Of a DNA stretch of 57,838 bases, positions 7,258 through 16,655 are shown one piece after another. This stretch comes from Pedobacter cryoconitis. Lineage in GTDB: Bacteria; Bacteroidota; Bacteroidia; Sphingobacteriales; Sphingobacteriaceae. The number at the start of each line of letters is the position of its first letter. Within the stretch, counting starts at the first letter, position 1. The DNA lies in NCBI RefSeq assembly GCF_003259615.1, contig NZ_QLLR01000035.1, positions 1-57,838 of the forward strand, read 5' to 3'. The notes under the pieces are model-generated. The model was not told where the DNA came from. It saw only the letters and a program-made list of their open reading frames with translations, and ran no database searches. The position numbers and the translations under genes are program-made.

Positions 7258-9408
7258 ATGGACATTCAAAGATTTTTAAAGCTACTCAAAAGATATATAT
7301 GGATACTGATACTGGTACCTGTAGTCGCTGCTGCTATCACTTATTTCTTATCTAAAAATATACCTAAAGAGTATAAATCTCAGGTTCAGATTTCTACAGG
7401 TCTGGTGGACCAGTCTAAACAACTTTCTTCACAGACACAAAACGATTATTTTAAAACCAGTCAGCAGTTCAGCAATATTATCGAAAAGATGAAAATGAGG
7501 AAGATCATGAGTATTCTTTCTTATAACCTGATCATTCATGACCTGGAAAATCCGAAAAACACTTTCAGAAAATATAGTACTAAACTGGATTCTCTTTCTG
7601 CTGCACAGAAATCTGAATTACTGGATACTTACAAGCAAAGACTTGCGCAAAAGGTTCCGGTTACCGTTTATGATAATAAAGGAAAGTTCAAATTATATGA
7701 TATTCTGCAGTCAATGGGGTATGGCGAGGCTGCACTGAATAAAAAAATGACGATTTACAGACCTGATAACAGTGATTTTGTAAATATCGATTTCGCTTCA
7801 GAAAATCCGTTGTTATCTGCTTACCTGGTTAATACATTAGCTACTGAATTTATCAGTAATTATAGTATTGATGTCTATACCAATCAGAATAACTCTATAG
7901 CCGTGCTTGATTCCCTGCTTAAAAAGAAGGAAAGAGAAATGAATGCTAAAAATGGCGCATTGAAAGGCTTCAAAATGAAAAATGGAGTACTGAATCTGAA
8001 CGAGCAGGCCGCTACGGTTTATTCACAGATCTCTCAGTATGAAGAAAGAAAAGCGCAGGCGATCCGTGATATTCAGGCTAACCAGGGTGCCCTTTCTGCT
8101 ATTAACAGCAAACTCAGAGGCGTAGGAGATCCGTATATGGGCGGAACTGTTGTAGAAGACAACAATACGATCCTGAATTTAAAAAACGAATTGAAAGTAG
8201 CGAATGACCGTTATATTGATAACAGTTTCAGACAGGCTGATAAACGTAAAGTAGATTCTTTACAAACTTTAATATCCAGACAGTCTGCGCGGAATTCTGA
8301 TAAGAATGTAGTTGATCCGCAGATTGCAAAACAGGGATTAATACAGCAAAAAAATAACCTTGATATTTCCACTGAACAGATTAAAAATACGATCAGTTCT
8401 ATTGATAAACAACTTGCGAAATTGAAAGGACAATACAATACGATGGTTCCTTTTGATGCCGGGATACAAAATTACGAACGTGATGCTGATATTGCGACAA
8501 AAGACTATATGGCAGCGCTGGAACGTACCAATACAAGCCGTACAGAACAAAATACGGGTTTAAAACTTCAGGTTGCACAGGTCGGTTTGCCGGGTTCTGC
8601 TGAAGCTTCGAAAACGATTGTTTATATCGCTTTATCGGGTATTGCAACTTTTGCAGTTTGTTTCTCTCTTTTAGTGCTGCTTTTTTTAACTGACCATTCT
8701 ATCAATACCATCCACCAATTGGAAGCTGCGACTAAAATGCGTGTACTGGGTAGTCTGAATTATATCCCTGAGCAGGTTACTGATATTAAATCTATCTGGA
8801 ATGATAGTAAGAATAATAACTATACAATCCATAAAGATTTACTGAGATCATTGAGGTTTGAAATTGGTGATGAAATGGCGAAGGATGACAGCCGTGTATT
8901 AGGGATTACGAGTTTAGGGGTAGGGGAAGGAAAAACATTCCTGGCTTCGAACCTGGCTTATGCTTATGCAATGACTGGTAAAAAGGTATTATTAATAGGT
9001 GGTGATCAGGTAGCGCCGGTCTTATCGGACTCTAAGCAACTGCAGATCAGCCAGAACTTTGAAACCTTTTTAGTGAAAAGAGAGATACAGATCGATGATA
9101 TGATCACGCGTCTGAATAAGATAGATGAAACCAGATCTTTATTGGAAATTCAGAGTGAAAGAAACCTGAGAGCTGGTTTTGATGTACTTAAAAAACAATT
9201 TGATATTATTATCATTGATGTCAATAGCTTATTGAATATTAACCTGGCTAAAGAATGGCTTTCATTTACAGAGAAGAATGTGGCAGTATTTGAAGCAGGT
9301 AAAACATTGACTGATTCAGATAAAGATTTAATAGCTTTTCTTAAAAAACAGCCTGGATTTATGGGCTGGGTGATAAATAAAATAAAATTAGCCGGAATAG
9401 ATGGTTAA
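7258..9408 (+). CDS. Wzc-like polysaccharide co-polymerase with degenerate BY-kinase domain
   Basis: A 716-residue inner membrane protein. A membrane helix at about 14-31 and a second at about 462-482 flank a large periplasmic part rich in coiled coil (about 200-440), the usual Wzz/Wzc chain-length architecture. The C-terminal cytoplasmic part is a P-loop domain: Walker A SLGVGEGKT (552-560) is intact; the Walker A' site reads VLLIGGDQ (577-584), lacking the first Asp of the usual DxD; Walker B is IIIIDVN (650-656) without the PP. No tyrosine-rich tail is present. So it may bind ATP but not act as a normal tyrosine kinase. It controls polymer length and export with Wzy and the outer membrane component. 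Confidence 0.85.
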   Translation: MDIQRFLKLLKRYIWILILVPVVAAAITYFLSKNIPKEYKSQVQISTGLVDQSKQLSSQTQNDYFKTSQQFSNIIEKMKMRKIMSILSYNLIIHDLENPKNTFRKYSTKLDSLSAAQKSELLDTYKQRLAQKVPVTVYDNKGKFKLYDILQSMGYGEAALNKKMTIYRPDNSDFVNIDFASENPLLSAYLVNTLATEFISNYSIDVYTNQNNSIAVLDSLLKKKEREMNAKNGALKGFKMKNGVLNLNEQAATVYSQISQYEERKAQAIRDIQANQGALSAINSKLRGVGDPYMGGTVVEDNNTILNLKNELKVANDRYIDNSFRQADKRKVDSLQTLISRQSARNSDKNVVDPQIAKQGLIQQKNNLDISTEQIKNTISSIDKQLAKLKGQYNTMVPFDAGIQNYERDADIATKDYMAALERTNTSRTEQNTGLKLQVAQVGLPGSAEASKTIVYIALSGIATFAVCFSLLVLLFLTDHSINTIHQLEAATKMRVLGSLNYIPEQVTDIKSIWNDSKNNNYTIHKDLLRSLRFEIGDEMAKDDSRVLGITSLGVGEGKTFLASNLAYAYAMTGKKVLLIGGDQVAPVLSDSKQLQISQNFETFLVKREIQIDDMITRLNKIDETRSLLEIQSERNLRAGFDVLKKQFDIIIIDVNSLLNINLAKEWLSFTEKNVAVFEAGKTLTDSDKDLIAFLKKQPGFMGWVINKIKLAGIDG

Positions 9409-9429
9409 TTTAGTGGTAGATATTTAATT

Positions 9430-10917
9430 ATGCAGCGAGATTCTAATCACCTGTTTTTAAAGAAGTCGAGAATAAAGTTTTTAATTTTTGGTCTTTTAAT
9501 AGCGGGAATATCCAGTTTTGCAACAGCAAAACTGGAATTATTAGTTCCGGTAGTATTAGCGCTGCTGGCAGTATTCACTGTTTACCTGATCTTTCTTTTC
9601 AGAAATCCAAAGGTAGGGCTGGTGACTTTAGTCATTTACTGTTTTTTACTGGGCTTTTTAGGCCGGGAAATAGGAGGGCTGTCTTATGGAATGGGGATCG
9701 AATTACTGCTGATCCTGACCTGGTTATCTTCCCTGATTTATTATAAAAAGGAGGATTGGCTGGTGATCCGCAATGATTTGAGCTTATTGTTCCTGATCTG
9801 GTTTATTGTCAGTGTGATCGAAGTAATTAATCCGGCTGGTGCAAGTGTAATGGGCTGGCTGATGGAAATCAGGCCTGTTGCCTTATACCCGGTATTACTT
9901 ATTCCTTTGAGTTTCATTGTCTTCAACAAAAAAAGTGATCTTGATCTTTTCATCAAACTAATCCTTGGTTTAGCGCTGGTTGCTGCTTTAAATGGAATTA
10001 AACAAATACATTTTGGCTTATTCCCAGGTGAACAGAGGTTTATTGATGGCCCTGGCGGAGCTACCCACTTGATTTTTGGAAAACTGCGTGCCTTCTCTTT
10101 TTACGATGCGGGGCAGTTTGGTGCATTTGAAGCGGTATTTGTGGTTATGGCTGTAGTCCTCGCTCTAGGCTCTTCAACGCTCTGGAAAAAAGTAACGTTA
10201 TTAACCCTTGCTGGTATTTATGGCTATGCTATGTTACTCTCTGGTACCAGGGGGGCATTTTTCGCCTTGGTAGTTGCGGCTGTTTTTGCCATATTCCTGA
10301 CTAAAAACTTTAAAGTATTGTTTTTTGGTGGTTTGTTTATGGCTGTCTTCTTAGGAGGCCTGAAATATACGACTATCGGAAGTAATTATTATGAAATTAA
10401 TCGTTTCAGAAGCTCTATGGATCCTGAAGATCCATCTTTGAATGTTCGTTTCAATACGCAGCGGATTTTAAGAGAATATCTCAGTTCACGGCCTTTTGGT
10501 GGTGGATTGGGTGTTTTAGGGGCTTACTCGGAATATAATCAGGATAAATTCTTATCTATCATTCAACCGGATAGTTATTGGGTTAAAATATGGGCGATGT
10601 ATGGCATTGTGGGATTAACACTTTGGTTTAGTATGCTGATGTATATTTTAGGAAAATGCTGCGGGATTATCTGGATGATACAGGATAAAAAACTGAAAGT
10701 AAAACTGATTGCAATCTTATCAGCGAGTGCTGGTATTTTCTTCTGCAGTTACGGAAATGAGGTGATCAATAATATGCCTTCTTCTTTAATTGTCTGTATT
10801 TCGTTTGTGCTGGTTTATCTGGGACCGAAATTTGATAAAGAGATTGCACAGGAGAACTTATTAATTGATACAAATAACCCTGATCACAACAGCCTAATTG
10901 TAGTTAAACCTATTTAA
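9430..10917 (+). CDS. O-antigen polymerase/ligase family membrane protein (Wzy-like)
   Basis: A 495-residue protein with about ten to twelve predicted membrane helices. The segment LLSGTRGAFFALVVAAVF and the following large periplasmic loop with NRFRSSMDPEDPSLNVRF and RPFGGGLGV are typical of the Wzy/WaaL family. Between Wzc-like and glycosyltransferase genes, in a locus that also has a Wzx flippase, the likely role is polymerisation of lipid-linked repeat units in the periplasm. A ligase role cannot be ruled out from sequence alone. Confidence 0.82.
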   Translation: MQRDSNHLFLKKSRIKFLIFGLLIAGISSFATAKLELLVPVVLALLAVFTVYLIFLFRNPKVGLVTLVIYCFLLGFLGREIGGLSYGMGIELLLILTWLSSLIYYKKEDWLVIRNDLSLLFLIWFIVSVIEVINPAGASVMGWLMEIRPVALYPVLLIPLSFIVFNKKSDLDLFIKLILGLALVAALNGIKQIHFGLFPGEQRFIDGPGGATHLIFGKLRAFSFYDAGQFGAFEAVFVVMAVVLALGSSTLWKKVTLLTLAGIYGYAMLLSGTRGAFFALVVAAVFAIFLTKNFKVLFFGGLFMAVFLGGLKYTTIGSNYYEINRFRSSMDPEDPSLNVRFNTQRILREYLSSRPFGGGLGVLGAYSEYNQDKFLSIIQPDSYWVKIWAMYGIVGLTLWFSMLMYILGKCCGIIWMIQDKKLKVKLIAILSASAGIFFCSYGNEVINNMPSSLIVCISFVLVYLGPKFDKEIAQENLLIDTNNPDHNSLIVVKPI

Positions 10918-10928
10918 TCAGATCCGTC

Positions 10929-11042
10929 ATGCCATTTGAAATATTTCTTATTCCCGGTTTACTCTTCTTTGCCTATGGGTTTTATAAATCCAAAAAATAC
11001 TTTGAACAGCAACAGGAGTTGAAAGAAGAAAATAATTACTAG
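10929..11042 (+). CDS. 37-residue predicted single-pass membrane peptide
   Basis: A short frame (ATG 10929, TAG 11040-11042) lies 11 bases after the Wzy-like gene and 12 bases before the next glycosyltransferase. It fits the intergenic space exactly without overlapping either neighbour. The peptide has a hydrophobic N-terminal half (FEIFLIPGLLFFAYGFY) and a charged Lys/Gln/Glu-rich tail (KSKKYFEQQQELKEENN), as expected of a single-pass membrane peptide with a cytoplasmic tail. Position suggests a small accessory subunit of the polymerase or the membrane glycosyltransferase. I do not recognise a family. Confidence 0.55.
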   Translation: MPFEIFLIPGLLFFAYGFYKSKKYFEQQQELKEENNY

Positions 11043-11054
11043 AAAAGACTGCTC

Positions 11055-12209
11055 ATGAAGACAACGCTCTGGATAGTTCTGCAAATTATTATTGGATACA
11101 ATCTTGTGCTTCCAATAGTACTTTTCCTGTTTTATAAACTCTTTAAAAAAGATAGAAAACGTAGCCTGCAGCAAACAGACTATGATTATGCGATCATTGT
11201 GACTGCTTATGAACAAACCGGGCTGTTACATGCGGTGGTGGATTCTTTGCTCCAGCTGAATTATAAAAATTACCTGATTTACGTAGTCGCTGATAACTGC
11301 GATATTTCCAATTTAAATTTTAACCACGAAAAAGTAATTCTGCTCAGACCAGAAACTGTTCTGGCCAGCAATACCAGGTCACATCTTTATGCGATCAGCC
11401 ATTTTAAAAGAGCGCATGAGATCCTGACTATTATTGATAGTGATAACCTGACAGACCCTGAATATATCAATGAATTAAACGTGTTTTTTGACCAGGGATT
11501 TGACGCAGTACAGGGGGTGCGGGCAGCTAAAAATCTGAATACAACTTTTGCCTGCCTGGATGCAGCAAGAGATATTTATTATCATTTTTATGACGGGGAG
11601 GTTTTATTTGAACTGGGTTCCTCTGCTACACTGGCCGGATCTGGAATGGCTTTCAAAACAGCTTTATACAAAGCGTGTTTTGAAAATCTGGATATTACCG
11701 GGGCAGGATTTGATAAGGTCTTACAGGCACAGCTTTTAAAGCAGGGAAAACGTATTGCATTTGCTGAAAATGCGATTGTATTTGATGAAAAAACTACAAA
11801 TTCTGCACAGCTGGTTAATCAGCGTTCCCGGTGGATCAATACCTGGTTTAAGTATTTTGGATATGGGTTTGAGATCTTATTTAAAGGAATCAGGGGATTG
11901 AACTGGAACCAGTTTTTATTTGGTGTGATCTTGTTAAGACCGCCTTTGTTTATGTTCATTTTGTTATCCATATTTTGCGCTTTTATCAATTTGTTTATTT
12001 TCCCATTTTATACTTTAATCTGGTGCATTGCTTTTGGACTTTTTGCAGCTGGTTTCCTGATTGCACTTTTGCGTTATCCTACGGACTCCAGAATTTACAA
12101 ATCCTTAATTAACATTCCTAAGTTTATATTTTTTCAATTGTTATCTTTAGTGCATGCAAAGCAGGCTAATAAGCGCTCTGTTGCTACTAAACATGATGTT
12201 ACCTCATAA
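11055..12209 (+). CDS. Membrane-anchored family 2 glycosyltransferase
   Basis: A 384-residue GT2 enzyme with an N-terminal membrane helix (about 4-24), a GT-A catalytic domain and a C-terminal group of membrane helices (about 290-375). Motifs: IIVTAYEQ at the nucleotide-binding strand, VVADNCD, the metal-binding IDSDN, the acceptor segment LAGSGMAF and QRSRW, the Q-x-x-R-W signature shared with processive synthases. It likely adds a sugar to a lipid-linked intermediate at the inner face of the membrane. Sugar specificity cannot be deduced. Confidence 0.87.
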   Translation: MKTTLWIVLQIIIGYNLVLPIVLFLFYKLFKKDRKRSLQQTDYDYAIIVTAYEQTGLLHAVVDSLLQLNYKNYLIYVVADNCDISNLNFNHEKVILLRPETVLASNTRSHLYAISHFKRAHEILTIIDSDNLTDPEYINELNVFFDQGFDAVQGVRAAKNLNTTFACLDAARDIYYHFYDGEVLFELGSSATLAGSGMAFKTALYKACFENLDITGAGFDKVLQAQLLKQGKRIAFAENAIVFDEKTTNSAQLVNQRSRWINTWFKYFGYGFEILFKGIRGLNWNQFLFGVILLRPPLFMFILLSIFCAFINLFIFPFYTLIWCIAFGLFAAGFLIALLRYPTDSRIYKSLINIPKFIFFQLLSLVHAKQANKRSVATKHDVTS

Positions 12210-12214
12210 ATTAT

Positions 12215-13429
12215 ATGATTAGTCAATCACAGGAAGAAATCATTTCAGGAAGGGACATCGTGATCGTTGGTCAGCAGCCATGGGATGTTAACATTGGGAG
12301 CAATTGCAAAAATATAGCCATTGAACTGGCTAAACATAACAGGGTTTTATATGTTAATTCTGCGTTGGACAGAATAACTTTACTCCGGAACAGAAAAGAT
12401 AGTAAGATTATCAAACGTAAAGCGGTCATTCAGGGAAAAACGAATGGCCTGATTCCAGTTGCAGATAACTTATGGACTTTATATCCGGATGTATTGATAG
12501 AATCTGTCAACTGGATTAATAATTTTGGTATTTTCGACTGGCTCAACAAGCGGAATAACAGGCTGTTTGCTAAATCAATCTTAAAAACAACGGCATTACT
12601 GGGATTTAAGGATATTATCCTCTTTAATGATAATGATATGTTTAAGAGTTTTTATCTGAAAGAATTCCTGCGTCCTTCGTTAAGTATTTATTATTCCAGA
12701 GATTTTATGCTTGCTGTAGATTACTGGAAAAAACACGGGACAAGAATTGAGCCTGCATTGATCAGAAAAAGTGATCTGTGTGTTGCAAATTCCACTTACT
12801 TAAGTAATTACTGTAAACAATATAACCCGGCTTCTTTTTATATTGGCCAGGGCTGTGAACTGGATATTTTTACCAGCTCTGCTGCTTTACCTGCCATAGC
12901 CGCTATTGATAGCTTAAAAGGGCCTAAAATAGGGTACGTAGGTGCGTTACAAAGTATTCGCCTGGATATAGAATTGATTGCGCATATTGCAGTAACCAAA
13001 CCGGATTGGAATATCATTCTGGTAGGCCCTGAGGATGATGTGTTTAAAATGAGTAACTTACATGGAATACCGAACGTCCATTTTCTGGGTGCGCAGAAGC
13101 CTGAAGATTTGCCGCAGTATATCAACGCCTTTGATTTGTGTATCAATCCTCAGCTGGTGAACCAGGTGACCATCGGAAACTATCCGAGGAAAATTGATGA
13201 GTACCTGGCGATGGGGAAACCTGTAGTCGCCACCCATACTGAGGCCGTAACAATTTTTGAAGACACGGTTTACCTTGCTGAAAATAAAGAGCGCTTTGTG
13301 ACACTGATTGAAAAAGGCTTGCAGGAAAATACGGAAGAATTAGCAGCTTACCGGGTGAAAACTGCATACTCACATTCCTGGGAAAATAGTGTAGGTGAAT
13401 TATATAAGGCTATTAATCAAGTTATATAA
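12215..13429 (+). CDS. GT-B fold glycosyltransferase (GT4-like)
   Basis: A 404-residue soluble glycosyltransferase. The C-terminal half has the GT-B donor-binding pattern: KIGYVGALQSIRLDIELI, NIILVGPEDD, NVHFLGAQKPEDLPQYI and KIDEYLAMGKPVVAT. The N-terminal half starts with DIVIVGQQPWDVNIGSNC and resembles those of WcaI/TuaH-like EPS enzymes. It lies 5 bases after the preceding glycosyltransferase and 7 before the acetyltransferase, within the EPS operon. Donor and acceptor are unknown. Confidence 0.85.
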   Translation: MISQSQEEIISGRDIVIVGQQPWDVNIGSNCKNIAIELAKHNRVLYVNSALDRITLLRNRKDSKIIKRKAVIQGKTNGLIPVADNLWTLYPDVLIESVNWINNFGIFDWLNKRNNRLFAKSILKTTALLGFKDIILFNDNDMFKSFYLKEFLRPSLSIYYSRDFMLAVDYWKKHGTRIEPALIRKSDLCVANSTYLSNYCKQYNPASFYIGQGCELDIFTSSAALPAIAAIDSLKGPKIGYVGALQSIRLDIELIAHIAVTKPDWNIILVGPEDDVFKMSNLHGIPNVHFLGAQKPEDLPQYINAFDLCINPQLVNQVTIGNYPRKIDEYLAMGKPVVATHTEAVTIFEDTVYLAENKERFVTLIEKGLQENTEELAAYRVKTAYSHSWENSVGELYKAINQVI

Positions 13430-13436
13430 AATATAA

Positions 13437-14054
13437 ATGTCATTATCCGCGAAAATAAAAGCAAATCCGGTACTGAAAAAGATAGCACATCGAATGTTGA
13501 TTCCTGCTAACGATTTCAGACCAAGATTATGGGTCAGATTATTTATAAATCCTTTTAAACATAAAAAAGGAAAGGGATCAATTGTGCGGTTCAGAACCAG
13601 GATTGATGTTTTCCCTTTCAATCATTTTGAATTGGGTAATTACAGCCTGATTGAAGATTTTTCGACGATCAATAATGGTGTTGGGGATGTGGTAATCGGT
13701 GAAAAAACAATAATTGGGATCGGCTGTACAGTCATTGGCCCGGTTGTGATCGGAAATCATGTGATGTTAGCGCAAAATATTGTAATTTCAGGACTGAATC
13801 ACGGGTATGAATTAATTGATATTCCTCCGAGTGAGCAGCAAACGGTTACTAAAAGTATAACGGTCAAAGATGAAGTCTGGATCGGCGCAAATTGCGTAAT
13901 TACAGCCGGGGTTACCATCGGTAAACACGCGATAATAGGTGCCGGAAGCGTGGTGACTAAAGATATACCTGATTATTCTGTAGCGGTTGGAAATCCTGCA
14001 AGAGTAATAAAAGTATATAATTTTGAAAATAAGATATGGGAAAAGGTAAAATAA
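13437..14054 (+). CDS. Hexapeptide-repeat acyltransferase (WcaF/NodL type)
   Basis: A 205-residue left-handed beta-helix acyltransferase, probably using acetyl-CoA. Imperfect hexapeptide repeats run from about residue 60 to 185 (GEKTIIGIGCTVIGPVVIG; VWIGANCVITAGVTIG; HAIIGAGSVVTKDIP), and the end VGNPARVIK is typical of the family. The likely catalytic His is in the loop SGLNHGYE. It probably O-acetylates a sugar of the repeat unit. An alternative is N-acetylation of the 3-amino sugar made by the pair at 26704-28156; sequence alone does not decide. Confidence 0.87.
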   Translation: MSLSAKIKANPVLKKIAHRMLIPANDFRPRLWVRLFINPFKHKKGKGSIVRFRTRIDVFPFNHFELGNYSLIEDFSTINNGVGDVVIGEKTIIGIGCTVIGPVVIGNHVMLAQNIVISGLNHGYELIDIPPSEQQTVTKSITVKDEVWIGANCVITAGVTIGKHAIIGAGSVVTKDIPDYSVAVGNPARVIKVYNFENKIWEKVK

Positions 14055-14085
14055 CTTTGAGTTTATCCTTCCAAAGCTGAACGTT

Positions 14086-14916
14086 ATGAAACATCAATAT
14101 AATCCCGTCTGGATAAATCAGTTTCTTTATACTTATGAAAAGTATGAGGATATTGATCCTGCTGTATTTTCGGCAATCAATAAGGATCTTGACCAGGTAC
14201 AAAGTAAAGAGCCGCTGGTAAGTGTGGTCGTAATTGCATGGAATGAGGAGATAAATATCCTGCGTTGTGTGGCTTCTTTGTCTAAAATGGTCACTCAGAT
14301 CCCTTTTGAGATTATTGTGGTGAATAATAATTCAAAAGATAAAACACAGCAGACGATCGATCAGCTGCACGTCAGGTCTTTTAATGAACTGACACAGGGT
14401 GCAGGGCCGGCCAGGCAAAAAGGACAGGAAAATGCTTTAGGAAAATATATCTTAACCGCTGACGCTGACTGCTTTTACCCTGAAGTATGGATCGATGAAA
14501 TGATGCGTGTATTGACACAAAAAGATGTAGTCTGCGTGTACGGAAGATATTCTTTTATAGGAGAGCCGGGTTTCCCGAGGTGGAAACTCAGGATATTGGA
14601 GAAATTAAAAGATATGATGGCCGAAATCAGGCATATCAAACAGCCTTATTTTAATACTTTTGGTATTAGCATGGGTTATGTAAAAGAATTTGGCCTCAAA
14701 ATTGGTTTTATAAAGATCAACAGGAGAGGTGAAGATGGACAACTTTGTTTGGATTTAATGAGCTATGGTAAGATCAGGCAGGTAAAATCCAGAAAGGCCC
14801 GGGTATGGACAGGAGTAAGAACACTGAGCCAGAACGGATCTTTTTATAATATTGTAATTTCCAGAGTTAAAGAAGACCTTAAAAGATTTAAGTATAATTT
14901 TATTACGCGAAATTAA
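14086..14916 (+). CDS. Family 2 glycosyltransferase
   Basis: A 276-residue GT-A enzyme. Residues from about 45 onward carry LVSVVVIAWNEE, the EIIVVNNNSKDKT strand-turn, GAGPARQKGQENALGKYILT and the metal-binding DADC. The first 40 residues are an extra helix pair. The C-terminal region has no membrane helices. It is one of the cytoplasmic sugar-adding enzymes of the EPS operon, 4 bases before the next glycosyltransferase. Confidence 0.86.
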   Translation: MKHQYNPVWINQFLYTYEKYEDIDPAVFSAINKDLDQVQSKEPLVSVVVIAWNEEINILRCVASLSKMVTQIPFEIIVVNNNSKDKTQQTIDQLHVRSFNELTQGAGPARQKGQENALGKYILTADADCFYPEVWIDEMMRVLTQKDVVCVYGRYSFIGEPGFPRWKLRILEKLKDMMAEIRHIKQPYFNTFGISMGYVKEFGLKIGFIKINRRGEDGQLCLDLMSYGKIRQVKSRKARVWTGVRTLSQNGSFYNIVISRVKEDLKRFKYNFITRN

Positions 14917-14919
14917 TAT

Positions 14920-15729
14920 ATGCCCACGATGCCAGTGAATGCTAAGGAGAATCTTTTTGATGATGTTACCCTGCTGATTACCCACTATAACAGAAGTAGT
15001 TCTTTAGAACGGCTGCTGAGTGCTTTTAAAGCGCAAAATGTTAGTTTTAAAGAGATTATCGTTTCTGATGATTGTAGTGACAGCTTTCATCTGGGCCAGC
15101 TGGAAAAGATGACGCAAGCCTATAACTACAGGCTGATTAAAGCAAAAGTAAATGGCGGATTGGGAAATAACCTGAATAAAGGCCAGCTGGAAGTGAAAAC
15201 ACCTTATACTTTGTATGTGCAGGAAGATTTTATTCCGCTGCCTGCTTTTACGGAGCATTTTAAGGATGCGATGGATATGATACATGCCGAAGCAGACCTG
15301 GATTTGGTCAGGTTTTATGCTTATGGACCTTATCCTTATTTAAAGCCTTATAAAAAGGGTTTCTCGACTATGGTATACAAGCCATGGTTTACAGATAAAA
15401 ACAAAATATACAATTATAGTGATCACCCTCATTTGCGCCGTTCCTCATTTTTTGAACGTTTCGGCCAGTATACCGAGGGTATAAAGTCTGACAAAACGGA
15501 ATATGAAATGTGTTTGTCTTTTATTCAGAATAAAGGCAGAGCATTATTTTATGATCAATATGATGGTTTGTTCCTGCAGGAGAATTCTTCGGCAGAGCCT
15601 AGTACGGTAACCAGAAGTAACTGGAGACAAAGTGGGAACCCGTTAATTTCACTGGTCAGGCTGGTCTACAGACAAATTAAGTATAACTATGATCTTCATA
15701 TCAATACCAAGTTTAAAAGACATAAGTAG
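14920..15729 (+). CDS. Family 2 glycosyltransferase, paralog 1 of 3
   Basis: A 269-residue GT2 protein. It opens with VTLLITHYNRSSSLERLL and IIVSDDCSD, then NGGLGNNLNKG and the acceptor-side YVQEDFIPLP, where the usual DxD is replaced by QED. Its nearest relatives in the window are the genes at 15849 and 21314, which share these motifs and the DHPHLR and QENS-like C-terminal segments. ATG 14929 is an alternative start four codons in. The three copies may add successive or alternative sugars to one repeat unit. Confidence 0.85.
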   Translation: MPTMPVNAKENLFDDVTLLITHYNRSSSLERLLSAFKAQNVSFKEIIVSDDCSDSFHLGQLEKMTQAYNYRLIKAKVNGGLGNNLNKGQLEVKTPYTLYVQEDFIPLPAFTEHFKDAMDMIHAEADLDLVRFYAYGPYPYLKPYKKGFSTMVYKPWFTDKNKIYNYSDHPHLRRSSFFERFGQYTEGIKSDKTEYEMCLSFIQNKGRALFYDQYDGLFLQENSSAEPSTVTRSNWRQSGNPLISLVRLVYRQIKYNYDLHINTKFKRHK

Positions 15730-15801
15730 TTATTGAAATTGAAAAGAATCCTCATCTTATCTGAATTTACATCATAGAAAAAACCTATAAGGTATAGAAT
15801 T

Positions 15802-15852
15802 ATGAAAATGATAAACAGCCTATTTGAAAAGATAAAACGGTTATTTAAATGA
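15802..15852 (+). CDS. Possible 16-residue leader peptide overlapping next gene
   Basis: In the only longer gap inside the operon, a short frame encodes MKMINSLFEKIKRLFK and its TGA overlaps the ATG of the next glycosyltransferase (ATGA at 15849-15852). Such stop-start overlap can couple translation. The peptide is amphipathic and basic. It is too short to be supported as a real product from sequence alone and may be chance. Confidence 0.2.
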   Translation: MKMINSLFEKIKRLFK

Positions 15853-16649
15853 TGAAAAACTCAAATCAACTTATTTCTGGTGTTACTTTACTTATTACGC
15901 ATTATAACAGAAGTGAATCTTTATTTCGATTGTTAAAAACTATAGCGCTGTACGAAATATCTTTTGAGCAAATTATTGTTTCTGATGATGGCAGTAATAA
16001 AGAACATCAGGATTGTTTAAAAGAAATGCAGGAGCAATTAGGATTTACTTTAATTACTACTGAAATTAACAAAGGGCTTGGCAACAATATCAATAAGGGT
16101 ATGGATGCAGTCAAATCTCCTTATATCCTGTATATACAGGAAGATTTTGTCCCGAAAGCGGCTTTCATTACAGCATTAAAAGACGGTCTGGAAATAATGA
16201 AATCAGAAGATGAATGGGATATTGTCCGATTCTACTCTTTTCCATGGTCCCCTTATCCATATTTAACGCCTTATAAGAAAGGTTTCTCTAAAATGATCTT
16301 TAGTTTATGGCCATGGTATACAAATTATCTTAAATTTCATGTGTATAGCGATCACCCTCATCTGAAAAGAGTAAGCTTTACTGAGAAGTTCGGCCGCTAT
16401 TTCGAAGCACCAAATGGCGATGTGACGGAAATGAAAATGTGCAGATCTTTTCTGAAAAATGAGGGTAAGGCTCTTTATTATAAAAATTTTAATGAGTTGT
16501 TTGAACATGATAATCCGGAGGATGAGCCGGGACTTTTCAGACCGGATAAGGTGAAGACCAAAACTTATGCAGATATTAAGCCTTTATATTGGGTGTACCT
16601 GAAATATAAAATGATGAAGGACACAATATCTTTTGTCCTGAATAAATAG
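15849..16649 (+). CDS. Family 2 glycosyltransferase, paralog 2 of 3
   Basis: A 266-residue GT2 protein with VTLLITHYNRSESLFRLL, IIVSDDGSNKE, NKGLGNNINKGMD and YIQEDFVPKAAF. It is closely similar along its whole length to the genes at 14920 and 21314, including SDHPHLKR and the final EPG region, so the three arose by duplication. The QED triad takes the place of the metal-binding DxD in all three. The start has a second ATG at 15852; the first is chosen because it overlaps the small frame upstream. Confidence 0.85.
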   Translation: MMKNSNQLISGVTLLITHYNRSESLFRLLKTIALYEISFEQIIVSDDGSNKEHQDCLKEMQEQLGFTLITTEINKGLGNNINKGMDAVKSPYILYIQEDFVPKAAFITALKDGLEIMKSEDEWDIVRFYSFPWSPYPYLTPYKKGFSKMIFSLWPWYTNYLKFHVYSDHPHLKRVSFTEKFGRYFEAPNGDVTEMKMCRSFLKNEGKALYYKNFNELFEHDNPEDEPGLFRPDKVKTKTYADIKPLYWVYLKYKMMKDTISFVLNK

Positions 16650-16655
16650 TGACTT

